Shown: in pieces, positions 22,848 through 31,513 of the stretch
Position numbering within the stretch: position 1 is the first letter of the stretch
Layout of the letters: every line of letters begins with the position of its first letter
NCBI GenBank assembly: GCA_910585805.1
Contig: CAJUFB010000029.1
Coordinates: 1 to 31,513, forward strand
DNA length: 31,513 nt
Source: an uncultured Acetatifactor sp.
GTDB lineage: Bacteria; Bacillota; Clostridia; Lachnospirales; Lachnospiraceae
Reading direction: 5' to 3'
Program-made: the position numbers and the translations under genes
The notes under the pieces: generated by a model
Told to the model about the DNA's origin: nothing
The model's input: the letters and a program-made list of their open reading frames with translations, nothing else
Database searches by the model: none

Positions 22848-23549
22848 ATGAGCGAACTGGTAGAAATCGTGGGACTGACGAAAGCTTACGATGAACGGCA
22901 TATAGCGGTAAATAATATCAGCCTGAAGCTGCCCGGGGGCAAGATCATCGGTCTGCTGGGGCCCAACGGCAGCGGCAAGACCACTCTGATCAAGATGCTG
23001 AACGGGCTGCTGACCCCTACCAGGGGAAGTATCCGCATAGGGGGTCAGGAGCCGGGCGTGGCGACCAAGGCCAGGGTGGCATATCTTCCTGACAGGACCT
23101 ATCTGGCAGGGAATCAGAAGGTTAACGATATAATGGATTATTTTTGTGATTTTTACGCGGATTTTTCCCGGGAAAGGGCTTTGGGAATGCTGCAGAGCCT
23201 GGGGATAGAGCCCACGGCCAGGATGGGCACTCTGTCCAAAGGAACGAAGGAGAAGGTGCAGCTGATCCTGGTCATGAGCAGGAGGGCGGATCTCTATATT
23301 CTGGATGAACCCATTGCGGGGGTGGACCCGGCGGCCAGGGATTATATCCTGCGCACCATTGTGAATAATTACAATCCGTCGGCATCTGTGCTGATCTCCA
23401 CCCACCTGATCGGGGATATCGAACAGGTGCTGGACGAGGTGATCTTTATGCGTTACGGTTATCTGGTGCTCTATAATTCCGCGGATAACATCAGACAGCA
23501 GCACGGGAAATCCGTGGATGCGTATTTCAGGGAGGTGTTCGCATGTTAG
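22848..23549 (+). CDS. ABC transporter ATP-binding protein
   Basis: The protein has 233 aa; a strong ribosome site (GGAGGAGG) precedes it. Motifs: Walker A GPNGSGKTT (38-46), a variant signature LSKGTKEKVQL (about 131) with Lys in place of the first Gly, Walker B LYILDEP, D-loop GVDPAA and H-loop ISTHL. The short length and Lys-containing signature resemble the YtrB/BcrA-type ATPases that pair with one or two integral membrane proteins in export or antibiotic-response systems. In many such operons a GntR regulator comes first; none is present here. It overlaps the permease gene by 7 bp, so the two are co-translated. The substrate is unknown. Confidence 0.9.
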   Translation: MSELVEIVGLTKAYDERHIAVNNISLKLPGGKIIGLLGPNGSGKTTLIKMLNGLLTPTRGSIRIGGQEPGVATKARVAYLPDRTYLAGNQKVNDIMDYFCDFYADFSRERALGMLQSLGIEPTARMGTLSKGTKEKVQLILVMSRRADLYILDEPIAGVDPAARDYILRTIVNNYNPSASVLISTHLIGDIEQVLDEVIFMRYGYLVLYNSADNIRQQHGKSVDAYFREVFAC

Positions 23550-24382
23550 GAAGGCTGATCAAGCATGAATGGAAGAGTGTTTACAAGGTGGGATGCCTGA
23601 TGCTGGGGGCCATGGTTCTGGTTACCTTTTTCGGCTGGCTGGCGTTCCAGACGCCCATGTGGAGGTCCCTGGGAAACGGCAGGAGCAGCTTTGGCTGGCA
23701 GGATATCTTCGGAGCCTTTACGCTGCTTTTGTATGCGGTGCTGCTGGTGGTGATAAATTCCGGCATCGTGATATATGTGGGAGTCCGTTTCTATAAAACC
23801 ATGTACACAGACGAGGGATATCTGCTCCACACATTGCCGGTGACAAAGCATGAGATCCTGGTCAGCAAAATTCTGGTGGGCGGTCTGTGGGTGCTGATCA
23901 TCTTTTTTTCCATGTACCTGTCTCTGTTCCTGCTGGGGATGTCCATGCTGTGGGCTGTTTTGCCGGATCAGTATACCATGGCGGAACTCTGGCAGGAATT
24001 CAGAGACGGGATGGGAGAGCTGCTCTGGCTGGCGGGAGCGGAGCTGGGGATCGATTTCGGCATATGGTTCTGGAAAGTGCTGTTTACCTCTCTGATCACG
24101 CCCTTTGTGACGCTGACCACACTGTTCGGGGCGATCTCATTGGGACAGCTGGCTTCGAAACACAGAGTGCTGACGGCGATTTTGTGCTATGTGGGCATCT
24201 TGATCGCGGAGTCGATGATCTCATCTGTATTCGGCAGCATCATGACCTTCAGCTATCTCAACAGCTTCGGCGCATATGCGGACAGATCGTCGCTGGCCGC
24301 TTTCTGTGTCAGGCTGCTGACAGCCACAGGGCTTTACTTTGTGTCATGGTATGTGACCAGCCACAGGCTGAATATGGATTGA
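23543..24382 (+). CDS. ABC transporter permease
   Basis: The protein has 279 aa; the start overlaps the ATPase gene by 7 bp. About six hydrophobic segments are visible, near residues 17-37, 57-80, 112-137, 150-170 (partly amphipathic), 178-225 and 250-270. The motif DEGYLLHTLPVTKHEILVSK between segments two and three is typical of ABC-2-type permeases, where it forms the coupling region facing the ATPase. It probably forms a homodimer with two copies of the ATPase to export a peptide, lipid or drug; the substrate is not deducible. Confidence 0.85.
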   Translation: MLGRLIKHEWKSVYKVGCLMLGAMVLVTFFGWLAFQTPMWRSLGNGRSSFGWQDIFGAFTLLLYAVLLVVINSGIVIYVGVRFYKTMYTDEGYLLHTLPVTKHEILVSKILVGGLWVLIIFFSMYLSLFLLGMSMLWAVLPDQYTMAELWQEFRDGMGELLWLAGAELGIDFGIWFWKVLFTSLITPFVTLTTLFGAISLGQLASKHRVLTAILCYVGILIAESMISSVFGSIMTFSYLNSFGAYADRSSLAAFCVRLLTATGLYFVSWYVTSHRLNMD

Positions 24383-24404
24383 CAGGAACAGTTCGCGCCA
24401 TAAC

Positions 24405-24433
24405 TTGACAAATCAGAACAGATGTGCTATTTT
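24405..24433 (+). promoter_or_regulatory. Promoter of the four-gene operon
   Basis: -35 TTGACA (24405-24410), 17-bp spacer, -10 TATTTT (24428-24433). A better-looking TATAAT at 24435 is too far (24 bp) from this -35. The first start is about 58 nt downstream. Confidence 0.55.
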
Positions 24434-24490
24434 CTATAATTGTCCCTTGTTGGGAGAAGGTCAGTCAGAAGCGGAAACGGGTGAAGAGTA

Positions 24491-27400
24491 ATGCAGGAGC
24501 AGAAACAGAAGAGAATTGAACAGATACTGAAAGGGAATTTCGACTATGAGAATGGCTCTCTTGATTTTTCCTGCGCCAAGATAGAATTGAGCATCAGAAA
24601 AGGGGAGGTTTGCGAGGGCTCCTTCCATGTGTATGCTCAGGAGGGGCAGTTTGTCAATGGAAGCGTTTTTTCCTCTGACTGGCGGATGGAATGTCTGACA
24701 GGGGAATTTTCCGGCGTGGACGGAGAGATTTTTTTCCGCTTTCACGGGGAGAATCTTGAAGAGGGAGATGTAGTCAAAGGAACCTTTGATGTCGTCAGCA
24801 ATCAGGGGGAATATTACCTTCCCTTTGTGGCATCGGTAGTTTATACGGTGCCGGAGTCTTCCGTCGGAAGTATCCGCAACCTGTTCCATTTTGCGAATCT
24901 GGCGAAAAGCAACTGGAAGGAGGCTGTTCAGCTGTATTACACTCCGGAGTTTGAGCGGATCTTTACGGGGAGTGATGCAGGCAGCAGGGAGGATTACAGG
25001 GCGCTTTCCGTCTATGAGGGAAGCGAACAGCATGTGGAAGAATTCCTGATACAGGCGAATAAGAAGCAGAGGGTTGAATTTCTGACGCAGCAGGGCCAGC
25101 TGCATGTGGAGATGGAGGTCAGCGGCGCGGTGCTGAAGCAGGAACTGAGCATCCTGCGGAACGGCTGGGGCTATACCGTACTGCATGTGGAATGCAGGGG
25201 GGATTTTTTTTACACGGAGAAGGAGATCCTGACAGAGACGGATTTTCAGGACAATCGTTGCTCTCTTCAGGTGTTTTTTGACGCAGGAACCTGTCATGGA
25301 GGACTGAATACAGGTGAGATCTGTCTCTATAATGCCTATGGGGCATTGACGGTTCCGGTGACGCTGCGATACGGCAGGGGGCATTTTTCCGGCAGACCGG
25401 ATGCCGAACGAAAGAAGCGCATTGTTCAGCTGATGAAGTCCTATCAGGAGTTTCGGCTCCGGAAGATCGGGACCGGCGCATGGCTGAAGGAGACTGGCCG
25501 TCTGGTGGAGCAGCTGGTGGCCATGGACGAGAATGACATCGGCTTCCGCCTGTTCCAGGCACAGCTCCTGATCACCGAGGAAAGGTATCAGGAGGCGAAC
25601 TGGCTGCTGGACCATGTTTCGGACAGGTTTGAGAGCGGGCAGGCAGAGGATACCCTTCTGGCCTATTATCTGTATCTCACTACATTGATCCATGGGGATG
25701 AGGAATATGTGGACAAGGTGGCGGAGGATGTGGAACATATTTTCCTCAGGGATGATAAGAACTGGCGGGTGGCATGGCTGCTTTTGTACCTGTCCAGGAA
25801 TTACCGCGGCTCGGACCGGGACAGATGGGGACTTCTGGAAAGGCTGTATTCCCGGGGATGCACCAGCCCCGTGTTGTATATTGAGGCGGTAGCCATGCTC
25901 AACGGAAATCCGGCGCTGCTGCGGAAGCTGGGAAGCTTTGAGCGCCAGGTGCTGAATTACGCTTCCAGACAGGGTACTCTGAAGAGAGAGACGATGGAGC
26001 AGATGCTCTATCTGGTCAGCAAGGTGAAAGAGTATTCGGAGCTGCTGTTCCGGATATTGAGCAGGCTGTACGGGAAGAAAAAGGATGCGCAGCTCCTTCA
26101 GGAGGTATGCACGCTTCTGGTCAAGGGAGGCAAGACAGGGAAAGCGTATCTTGACTGGTACAGGGCAGGGGTGGAGAATCAGCTGCGGATCGCTAATCTG
26201 TACGAGCATTTTTTCCTTTCCCTGGATCCGGACAGAGCAGAGGAGCTGCCCAAGTCCGTACTGAAGTATTTCTCCTATCAGAATAATCTGGACTATGTCC
26301 GCAGTGCCTGCCTGTATGATTACATATGGCAGCATAAGGACAGGCTGGGGGATATTTATGAGGCTTATCAGACCAGAATGCAGGCATTTGTGCTGGAGCA
26401 GATAGGAAAGGGGCGTATAGACAGACATCTGGCAAATCTGTATCAGGGCGTTCTGAGGCAGGATATGGTGGACAGTTCAGTCTGCTGGCAGCTTTCGAAG
26501 CTTCTCTTTGCCCATCTGCTCCAGGTGGAGGATGAGAGGCTTAAGAAGGTGTATGTGTACCAGCCCGGCAACATGTATCCTGCCGAATATATATTGACGG
26601 AAAAACACACGTGGGTTGCACTGTACGGCAGCGGATATACCATCGTGTTTGAAGATGCCTGGGGGAATCGCTTTGTAAAAAGCGCGGAATACACCATAGA
26701 GAAGCTGATGATACCCGGGAAATTCCTGCGTTGGATCCTGCCTTTTGAGCAGGTGGAGCCGGGGCTGGAGATTTTTCTGTGCGGCAATGAGAATATGGGA
26801 AGAGAGGAACCTGTGGATCTGGCAAGGAGACAGCTTCGGGTATTGATGTCCGATTATGCCGACGCATCCGTGAAAAAGGAACTGCATCTGCGGCTGCTGC
26901 AGTTTTACCATGACGCAGATGAAGTGGAAGCTCTGGAGGAACATCTGAAGGCCATCCCCACGGAGGCGCTTACGGCCGAAGAAAGAAATACCGTGTTAAA
27001 ATACATGGTAGTGCACGGAGAGGATCAGCTGGCATGCCGGTTGATCCAGTCTTACGGGCCTTATTTTGCGGATGCGAAGGTACTGGTGAGGCTTCTGCGG
27101 GTTATGCTGGAAGAAAACGGGATGGCGGAGGATGCCCTGGTGACGGCTGCCGCGTGGTATGCGTTTCAGCAGGGAAAATATGACGATTTGGCACTGGAGT
27201 ATCTGAGCCTGTACTATCAGGGAATGACCAGAAGTCTGCGGGATATCTGGAAGGCGGCCAGGGCTTTCGGCATGGACTGTTATGGGATCAGCGAGCGGAT
27301 CCTGGTGCAGATGCTGTATTCCGGCGCCTTTGTGGGCGAGAGGATGGATATTTTTCTCTATTACATATCCCAGGGGGCCAAGGCCAGTGTGGAGGAGGCA

Positions 27401-28066
27401 TTTCTGGCTCAGTGCGCATATGACAGCTTTGTGGGCGAGCGTGTGATGGAGAGAGAAGTATTTCGGGAAATCCGCTACATGGATGCCCGGGGTGAACCTG
27501 TGCAAAAGGTCTGCAAACTGGCTTTCCTGAAATATTATTCGGAAAACCGAGAAGAAATAGATGGAGAAACGGCAAAAACGGCGGAAAAATTTCTGGATGA
27601 AATGATATCCGAGGGAATTTATCTGGAGTTTTTCAGAAAATATAAGGAATACCGTTCTCCGCAGCAGGAACTGGCGGACAAGACTATCATCGAATACCGG
27701 ACGGCTCCCGGAACCAGGGCGTGTATTCATTATACGCTTCTGGGCGAAAACGGCGAGACAGAAGGATATCGTTCGGAGTATATGCGGGAGGCGTATGGCG
27801 GTGTATTCTTTAAGGATTTCATCCTGTTTTTCGGAGAGAGCCTTCAGTACTATATCACGGAGGAAAAGGACGGAAAGACGCAGGTGACGGAGAGCAGGAC
27901 GATTCAGAAGGGAGACGGCACCGGGGAGGACGAGAACAGCAGATACAGTCTGCTCAATGACATTGCCATGGCCAGAACGATGCAGGATCATCATACCATG
28001 GACAATCTGCTGGAGGAATATTATATGCGAGATTTCCTGAACAGCAGGCTGTTTGCATTAAAGTAG
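24491..28066 (+). CDS. Giant protein of unknown function (DUF5717-like), first gene of a four-gene operon
   Basis: The protein has 1191 aa; only a weak purine-rich ribosome site (GTGAAGAG) precedes the ATG. No signal peptide or membrane segment is present. Residues 1-120 form a beta-sandwich-like domain (SLDFSCAKIELSIRKGEVCE, then GSFHVYAQEG, FSSDWRMEC, VKGTFDVVSNQGEYYLPFVA). A second beta-rich domain covers about 180-300. Residues 310-1060 are almost wholly helical with repeated tyrosine/leucine-rich hairpins, like an alpha-solenoid of TPR type. The last about 120 residues return to beta (IIEYRTAPGTRACIHYTLLG). I associate it with the DUF5717 proteins of Lachnospiraceae, without certainty. 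It probably scaffolds the products of the next three genes. Codon use matches the neighbours, so it is native. Confidence 0.75.
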   Translation: MQEQKQKRIEQILKGNFDYENGSLDFSCAKIELSIRKGEVCEGSFHVYAQEGQFVNGSVFSSDWRMECLTGEFSGVDGEIFFRFHGENLEEGDVVKGTFDVVSNQGEYYLPFVASVVYTVPESSVGSIRNLFHFANLAKSNWKEAVQLYYTPEFERIFTGSDAGSREDYRALSVYEGSEQHVEEFLIQANKKQRVEFLTQQGQLHVEMEVSGAVLKQELSILRNGWGYTVLHVECRGDFFYTEKEILTETDFQDNRCSLQVFFDAGTCHGGLNTGEICLYNAYGALTVPVTLRYGRGHFSGRPDAERKKRIVQLMKSYQEFRLRKIGTGAWLKETGRLVEQLVAMDENDIGFRLFQAQLLITEERYQEANWLLDHVSDRFESGQAEDTLLAYYLYLTTLIHGDEEYVDKVAEDVEHIFLRDDKNWRVAWLLLYLSRNYRGSDRDRWGLLERLYSRGCTSPVLYIEAVAMLNGNPALLRKLGSFERQVLNYASRQGTLKRETMEQMLYLVSKVKEYSELLFRILSRLYGKKKDAQLLQEVCTLLVKGGKTGKAYLDWYRAGVENQLRIANLYEHFFLSLDPDRAEELPKSVLKYFSYQNNLDYVRSACLYDYIWQHKDRLGDIYEAYQTRMQAFVLEQIGKGRIDRHLANLYQGVLRQDMVDSSVCWQLSKLLFAHLLQVEDERLKKVYVYQPGNMYPAEYILTEKHTWVALYGSGYTIVFEDAWGNRFVKSAEYTIEKLMIPGKFLRWILPFEQVEPGLEIFLCGNENMGREEPVDLARRQLRVLMSDYADASVKKELHLRLLQFYHDADEVEALEEHLKAIPTEALTAEERNTVLKYMVVHGEDQLACRLIQSYGPYFADAKVLVRLLRVMLEENGMAEDALVTAAAWYAFQQGKYDDLALEYLSLYYQGMTRSLRDIWKAARAFGMDCYGISERILVQMLYSGAFVGERMDIFLYYISQGAKASVEEAFLAQCAYDSFVGERVMEREVFREIRYMDARGEPVQKVCKLAFLKYYSENREEIDGETAKTAEKFLDEMISEGIYLEFFRKYKEYRSPQQELADKTIIEYRTAPGTRACIHYTLLGENGETEGYRSEYMREAYGGVFFKDFILFFGESLQYYITEEKDGKTQVTESRTIQKGDGTGEDENSRYSLLNDIAMARTMQDHHTMDNLLEEYYMRDFLNSRLFALK

Positions 28067-28082
28067 AGGGAAGGATATCAGA

Positions 28083-29366
28083 ATGGGATTTCTGAGCGGT
28101 GCGAGATTGATTGCCGGATATGATCTGGGAAATGAAGTATCTCAGATCAGCTTTGCGCTCTCCGGGAACGGAGACGTAGAGACCATCTCCCAGGTGGCAG
28201 GGGAGGAGAAATATCATATACCTACCGTACTCTGCAAGCGACATGGCGTAAACCAGTGGTTTTACGGCAGAGAGGCGCTTCGGGCGGCGGACAGGCAGGA
28301 GGGCATCCTGGTGGAAAACCTTCTGAACATGGCGCTGGACGGGGAACCGGTGGTAGTGGAAGGGGAAAGCTATGACCCGGTGGCGCTGCTGGCCCTGTTT
28401 TTCCGGCGGAGCCTGGGACAGCTTTCACAGACAGGTGAGAAGCTGTCCGCGCTGACTGTCACCTGCCCCGTGATCGACAAAAAGATCCTGGAGGTACTGG
28501 GACAGGTAGTGGAAGGGAGCAGGCTCAAAGCGGACAGGATCTCCTTTCAGGGGCATGCGGAGAGCTTTTACAGCTATATGCTGCGGCAGCCCAGGGAGCT
28601 CTGGACCTATCCTTCGGTGCTGTTTCATTACAGGCAGGACAGTATCAGGATATACCGGATGGAGGCAAACAGGCGTACTACGCCCATTGTGGTTTTCGTG
28701 GAGGAGAAGGAATATACCTTTCCGGAGGCTGAGGATAAGGCATTGCTGGAGATTGCCGAGGAGGTCTGCGGAAAGGAGCTGATCGGAAGCATCTTTCTGA
28801 TCGGTGACGGATTCCAGGAGGACTGGATGAAAGAATCCCTTCGCTTCCTGTGCAGGGGCAGGAGGGTATTTCAGGGGAACAATCTGTTCAGCAAGGGCGC
28901 ATGCTGCGGGATGCAGGAGAAGATCGCCCCAAGTGAACAGGGCAGGAACCATGTCTTTCTGGGTAATGAAAAGCTGAAAGCCAATATCGGCATGCAGGTG
29001 CTGCAAAACGGCCAGGAATCCTATTACCCGCTTCTGGACGCAGGTGTAAGCTGGTATGAGGCGCAGCGGGAGCTGGAGGTGTATCTGCAGGACGGCAATG
29101 AGCTCATGCTTACGGTGCTGCCTCTGATCAGAAGCAACAGCTCCAGGGCGGGAAAGGCCTCCGGAAGAGACGGCGAGTCGATCCGGGTAGTTCTGGAGGG
29201 GTTGTCGGAAGGAATTGTGAGGCTGAAGCTGCATTTTTATATGAAGACAGAGCGCTGCCTGGTGGTGGAGGCGGAGGATCTTGGTTTCGGAGAGTTCAGG
29301 GCATCTTCCGGACGTACCTGGAAGGACGAGATCCAGATCTATCAGGAAACGGACAGATGGGGGTGA
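28083..29366 (+). CDS. Degenerate Hsp70/actin-fold protein of unknown function
   Basis: The protein has 427 aa, 16 bp after the giant gene. The N-terminal half follows the Hsp70/actin ATPase plan: phosphate-1-like AGYDLGNEVSQISFAL (about 11-26), IPTVLC, YGREAL, ALTVTCP (about 120), FQGHAESFYSYML in place of EPxAAALAY, and later IFLIGDGFQEDWMKESLRF in place of the adenosine motif. The phosphate-2 loop, normally DLGGGTFD, reads LFHYRQDSIRIY here and lacks the glycines and acidic residue. ATP hydrolysis is therefore doubtful. The C-terminal third is beta-rich. It may be a pseudo-ATPase that binds the giant solenoid or TPR protein next to it. DnaK itself is excluded by size and motifs. Confidence 0.7.
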   Translation: MGFLSGARLIAGYDLGNEVSQISFALSGNGDVETISQVAGEEKYHIPTVLCKRHGVNQWFYGREALRAADRQEGILVENLLNMALDGEPVVVEGESYDPVALLALFFRRSLGQLSQTGEKLSALTVTCPVIDKKILEVLGQVVEGSRLKADRISFQGHAESFYSYMLRQPRELWTYPSVLFHYRQDSIRIYRMEANRRTTPIVVFVEEKEYTFPEAEDKALLEIAEEVCGKELIGSIFLIGDGFQEDWMKESLRFLCRGRRVFQGNNLFSKGACCGMQEKIAPSEQGRNHVFLGNEKLKANIGMQVLQNGQESYYPLLDAGVSWYEAQRELEVYLQDGNELMLTVLPLIRSNSSRAGKASGRDGESIRVVLEGLSEGIVRLKLHFYMKTERCLVVEAEDLGFGEFRASSGRTWKDEIQIYQETDRWG

Positions 29367-29372
29367 AAAGGG

Positions 29373-30215
29373 ATGCGTGTCAGTGTCTGTGTGGGGAATT
29401 ACGCAAAGGAGCCGTATCGGATCCCGGGGCTGGAGATAAATGTATTCAGTATGGAAGAGCTTTGCTACTGCATGAAGGAAAACGCGTTTCTTCTGGATCT
29501 GTCGCTTCTGGATGACGGGCTGCTGGACTGGATGGAGCAGGAGTGTGGGCTGGGAGAGCTGGCGCAGCGGCTTCATCCTCTGGTGCACAGGCGCGGCCAG
29601 CTCAGTGAATTTGCGGTGGCTATTTTAAGGTATGTAGGATTCTATGGCGAGGAGGCCATAGGGGAGATGGAGCAGGCTCTGAAGCAGGGAGCCGGCCTCA
29701 GTGGTATCGAAAAGCGCAAGAATCAGATAGATTATCTGGTCAGAAAGAAAAAGTACCGGTTGGCCTTAAGAGGCTATGATGAACTCCTGCAGAACTGGCA
29801 GGAGCAGGAGAAAGGGGAAGCGGCAAAGCCGGCGCCGGATTTTCAGGCGGAAATATGGCATAATATGGGCGTGGCTTACACGGGCCTGATGCTATATGAG
29901 GGCGCCGCGGAATGCTTTCGGCAGGCTTATGAACTGAGCAGGGACGAAGCGTACTGTGTGGATTATCTGGCGGCAAAGCGGATGCAGCTTTCCGAAAAAG
30001 AATATGTGGATTTTGCGGCAGGATGTACGGAGTGGTATCCTCAGACGCAGGAGTTGGAAGAGAAATATAAGGAGGCTGCCGGGGAGTGGGAAAAGCATCC
30101 GGATCATCTGAAGCTGCATCACCGAAGGGATCTGAAAAGCCGTGACCGTCAGAAATACAATGAGGAGAGCGAGCGTCTGGTGCAGGTCCTCAAGGACAGC
30201 TACCGCTGCAGTTAG
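29373..30215 (+). CDS. TPR-like helical protein of unknown function
   Basis: The protein has 280 aa and starts 6 bp after the previous stop (AAAAGGG ribosome site), so it is translationally coupled. Residues 1-80 form a small mixed domain (VSVCVGNYAKEPYRIPGLEI). Residues about 110-220 contain helical hairpins of TPR character (YRLALRGYDELLQNW, AEIWHNMGVAYTGLMLYEGAAECFRQAYEL). The tail is strongly charged (LKLHHRRDLKSRDRQKY). No signal peptide or membrane segment is present. A binding partner is presumably another product of this operon. Confidence 0.7.
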   Translation: MRVSVCVGNYAKEPYRIPGLEINVFSMEELCYCMKENAFLLDLSLLDDGLLDWMEQECGLGELAQRLHPLVHRRGQLSEFAVAILRYVGFYGEEAIGEMEQALKQGAGLSGIEKRKNQIDYLVRKKKYRLALRGYDELLQNWQEQEKGEAAKPAPDFQAEIWHNMGVAYTGLMLYEGAAECFRQAYELSRDEAYCVDYLAAKRMQLSEKEYVDFAAGCTEWYPQTQELEEKYKEAAGEWEKHPDHLKLHHRRDLKSRDRQKYNEESERLVQVLKDSYRCS

Positions 30216-30248
30216 TTCTCCGCAGGATGGAATAAGGAGCATTTGCGA

Positions 30249-31415
30249 ATGGGATTTTTAGCAAGGATATTCGGAAAAAGGAAGCATCGCGAAGGCAGTG
30301 CCGACGACTGGGAAAATGTGGTCTATGAGCGGGACAGAGTAAACTTTGAGGACGAGGCCCAGCGGAACCGGTATGTGACAGGATGCCTGGAACAGATGGG
30401 AGAGGCCGTCAGGGAAATGAATCTTCTGACGGGAGAATATTCCCTGATCACTTCCTATCTGACGGATATGGAGGAGATTGAGGCGCTTCCGGAGAAGGAG
30501 CGGGAGACGCTGAACGGTATCGCCGGGAAGCTGCTGACTATGGAACAGGAAGGCGAAAAATACCGCGGGAAGAAAAATCGTATGACTGATGTAGATTATT
30601 ATCGTCTGCGGGAGCAGGAAGCGGAAGTCCAGGAAGGGATCGGCAAGCTGAAGGAGTGCGAAGAGTATGGTGAGAAGGTGAAGCATGACTTGAAGAGGCT
30701 GGATATGGAACGCCATGCCTACGAATTCCGCAGGCAGGAGCTGGAGACGATTCTGAACAATCTGCGGGGAATATCTGTGATTTTTCTGACAGCGTTTGTG
30801 CTCTGCATTGTGATGCTGCTGGTGCTGCAGTTTGGCTTTCAGATGGATACGAAACTGGGATATCTGCTGGCCGGGGCGGCGGTGGCTCTCGCTGTGACAG
30901 TAAGCTGGGTGAAGTACACAAACGGCGACAGCGAACTGCGCCAGATAGAGATTGACATCAACAGGCTGATCCTGCTGCAGAATAAGGTAAAGATCCGTTA
31001 CGTGAACAACCGCAACCTGAGAGACTATCTCTGCATGAAATACAGTACGGAAAATGCCGCCTCTCTTGACAGGCTCTGGAAGAAATATCAGAAGGAGAAG
31101 GAGGAGAGAAGAGAGTATGCGGAAGCGGAATCCAAGGCAGAGTATTACCGTAAGCAGCTGGTTCATGAGCTGGCCCGGTACCGCATTTCCAGTCCGGAGA
31201 GATGGCTGGGGCATCCTGCCGCCCTTCTGGATAAGCGTGAGATGGTGGAGATACGCCATGACCTGATCCTTCGAAGACAGTCGCTCCGGAAGCAGATGGA
31301 TTATAACCAGGATATATCGGAGACCGCCCGGAGGGAGATCATGGATGTTGCCGAAAAGTATCCGGAATATGCCGTTGAGATCCAGGAGATGGTAGATCAC
31401 TACAAGGCGGACTAA
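30249..31415 (+). CDS. Two-TM coiled-coil membrane protein of unknown function
   Basis: The protein has 388 aa. The start is the ATG at 30249, 9 nt after AAGGAG; a TTG at 30243 lies too close to it. Residues 1-175 are charged and helical, with coiled-coil character near 60-175. Two adjacent membrane segments follow (about 177-195 FLTAFVLCIVMLLVLQFGF and 203-219 LGYLLAGAAVALAVTVSWV), joined by a very short loop, so both ends face the cytoplasm. The remaining about 165 residues are again helical and charged. It is the only membrane protein of the operon and the likely anchor for the other three products. Confidence 0.75.
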   Translation: MGFLARIFGKRKHREGSADDWENVVYERDRVNFEDEAQRNRYVTGCLEQMGEAVREMNLLTGEYSLITSYLTDMEEIEALPEKERETLNGIAGKLLTMEQEGEKYRGKKNRMTDVDYYRLREQEAEVQEGIGKLKECEEYGEKVKHDLKRLDMERHAYEFRRQELETILNNLRGISVIFLTAFVLCIVMLLVLQFGFQMDTKLGYLLAGAAVALAVTVSWVKYTNGDSELRQIEIDINRLILLQNKVKIRYVNNRNLRDYLCMKYSTENAASLDRLWKKYQKEKEERREYAEAESKAEYYRKQLVHELARYRISSPERWLGHPAALLDKREMVEIRHDLILRRQSLRKQMDYNQDISETARREIMDVAEKYPEYAVEIQEMVDHYKAD

Positions 31416-31421
31416 ATACTA

Positions 31422-31450
31422 TTGACTTATGAAATTTTGTAAGATATGAT
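31422..31450 (+). promoter_or_regulatory. Promoter for a gene beyond the right edge
   Basis: -35 TTGACT (31422-31427), 17-bp spacer, -10 TATGAT (31445-31450), 7 bp after the last stop codon. No terminator is seen, so the next gene may also receive readthrough. Confidence 0.6.
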
Positions 31451-31513
31451 ATTTTTATTAAAAACAGCAACCGCCCGGACAGTGCCCCAGAGGATTTACG
31501 GACGCCTGCATTT

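Noticed and set aside
24461..26428. Long minus-strand open frame (655 aa) opposite the giant operon gene
   Set aside because: It is antisense to a well-supported plus-strand gene, is rich in His/Leu/Gln/Pro typical of a shadow frame, and has no recognisable domain.

Overview
The window looks like a chromosomal segment of an anaerobic Firmicute, most likely a Lachnospiraceae-type member of the Clostridia. Reasons: moderate G+C, strong AGGAGG-like ribosome sites, clostridial protein families (a fused Wzz/BY-kinase, YhgA/Rpn-type nuclease, SpoIID-like domain, LytTR regulator), and conserved Lachnospiraceae-type hypothetical genes. No rRNA, tRNA or CRISPR array was seen.

Layout. 1-1680: a polysaccharide co-polymerase/BY-kinase-like gene between terminators. 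1800-4200: an Rpn-type nuclease gene bracketed by imperfect direct repeats and abutting the 5'-truncated, nonsense-mutated remnant of a NahK-like sugar kinase. 4389-6664: a LytTR response regulator with a candidate 22-bp-spaced site, a FliD-C-like protein and a conserved unknown. 6763-8400: a COG2509-type flavoprotein. 8403-8604: a palindromic repeat region. 8623-12726: malic enzyme and aspartate ammonia-lyase (minus strand), divergent from a LysR regulator. The divergent promoters overlap on a palindrome.

12844-14745 is an AT-rich island. It holds three tightly packed genes whose order and motifs match a toxin-antitoxin-chaperone system of the CmdTAC type: an ADP-ribosyltransferase-like protein, a small antitoxin candidate and a SecB-like chaperone. 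Next to them is the N-terminal scrap of an IS1634-type transposase. The island appears to split one copy of a dispersed repeat that is whole at 8.5 kb. This is the most exciting locus in the window.

14898-21227: a small CxxC protein, then sbcD and an unusually long sbcC. 21351-22634 (minus): a SpoIID-like/peptidoglycan-binding protein. 22772-24382: an ABC ATPase/permease pair. 24405-31415: a four-gene operon of unknown function (giant beta/alpha-solenoid protein, degenerate Hsp70/actin-like protein, TPR-like protein, two-TM coiled-coil protein). It looks like one uncharacterised machine. A promoter for the next gene lies at the right edge.

All family assignments are from reading the translated sequence by eye, without database searches.
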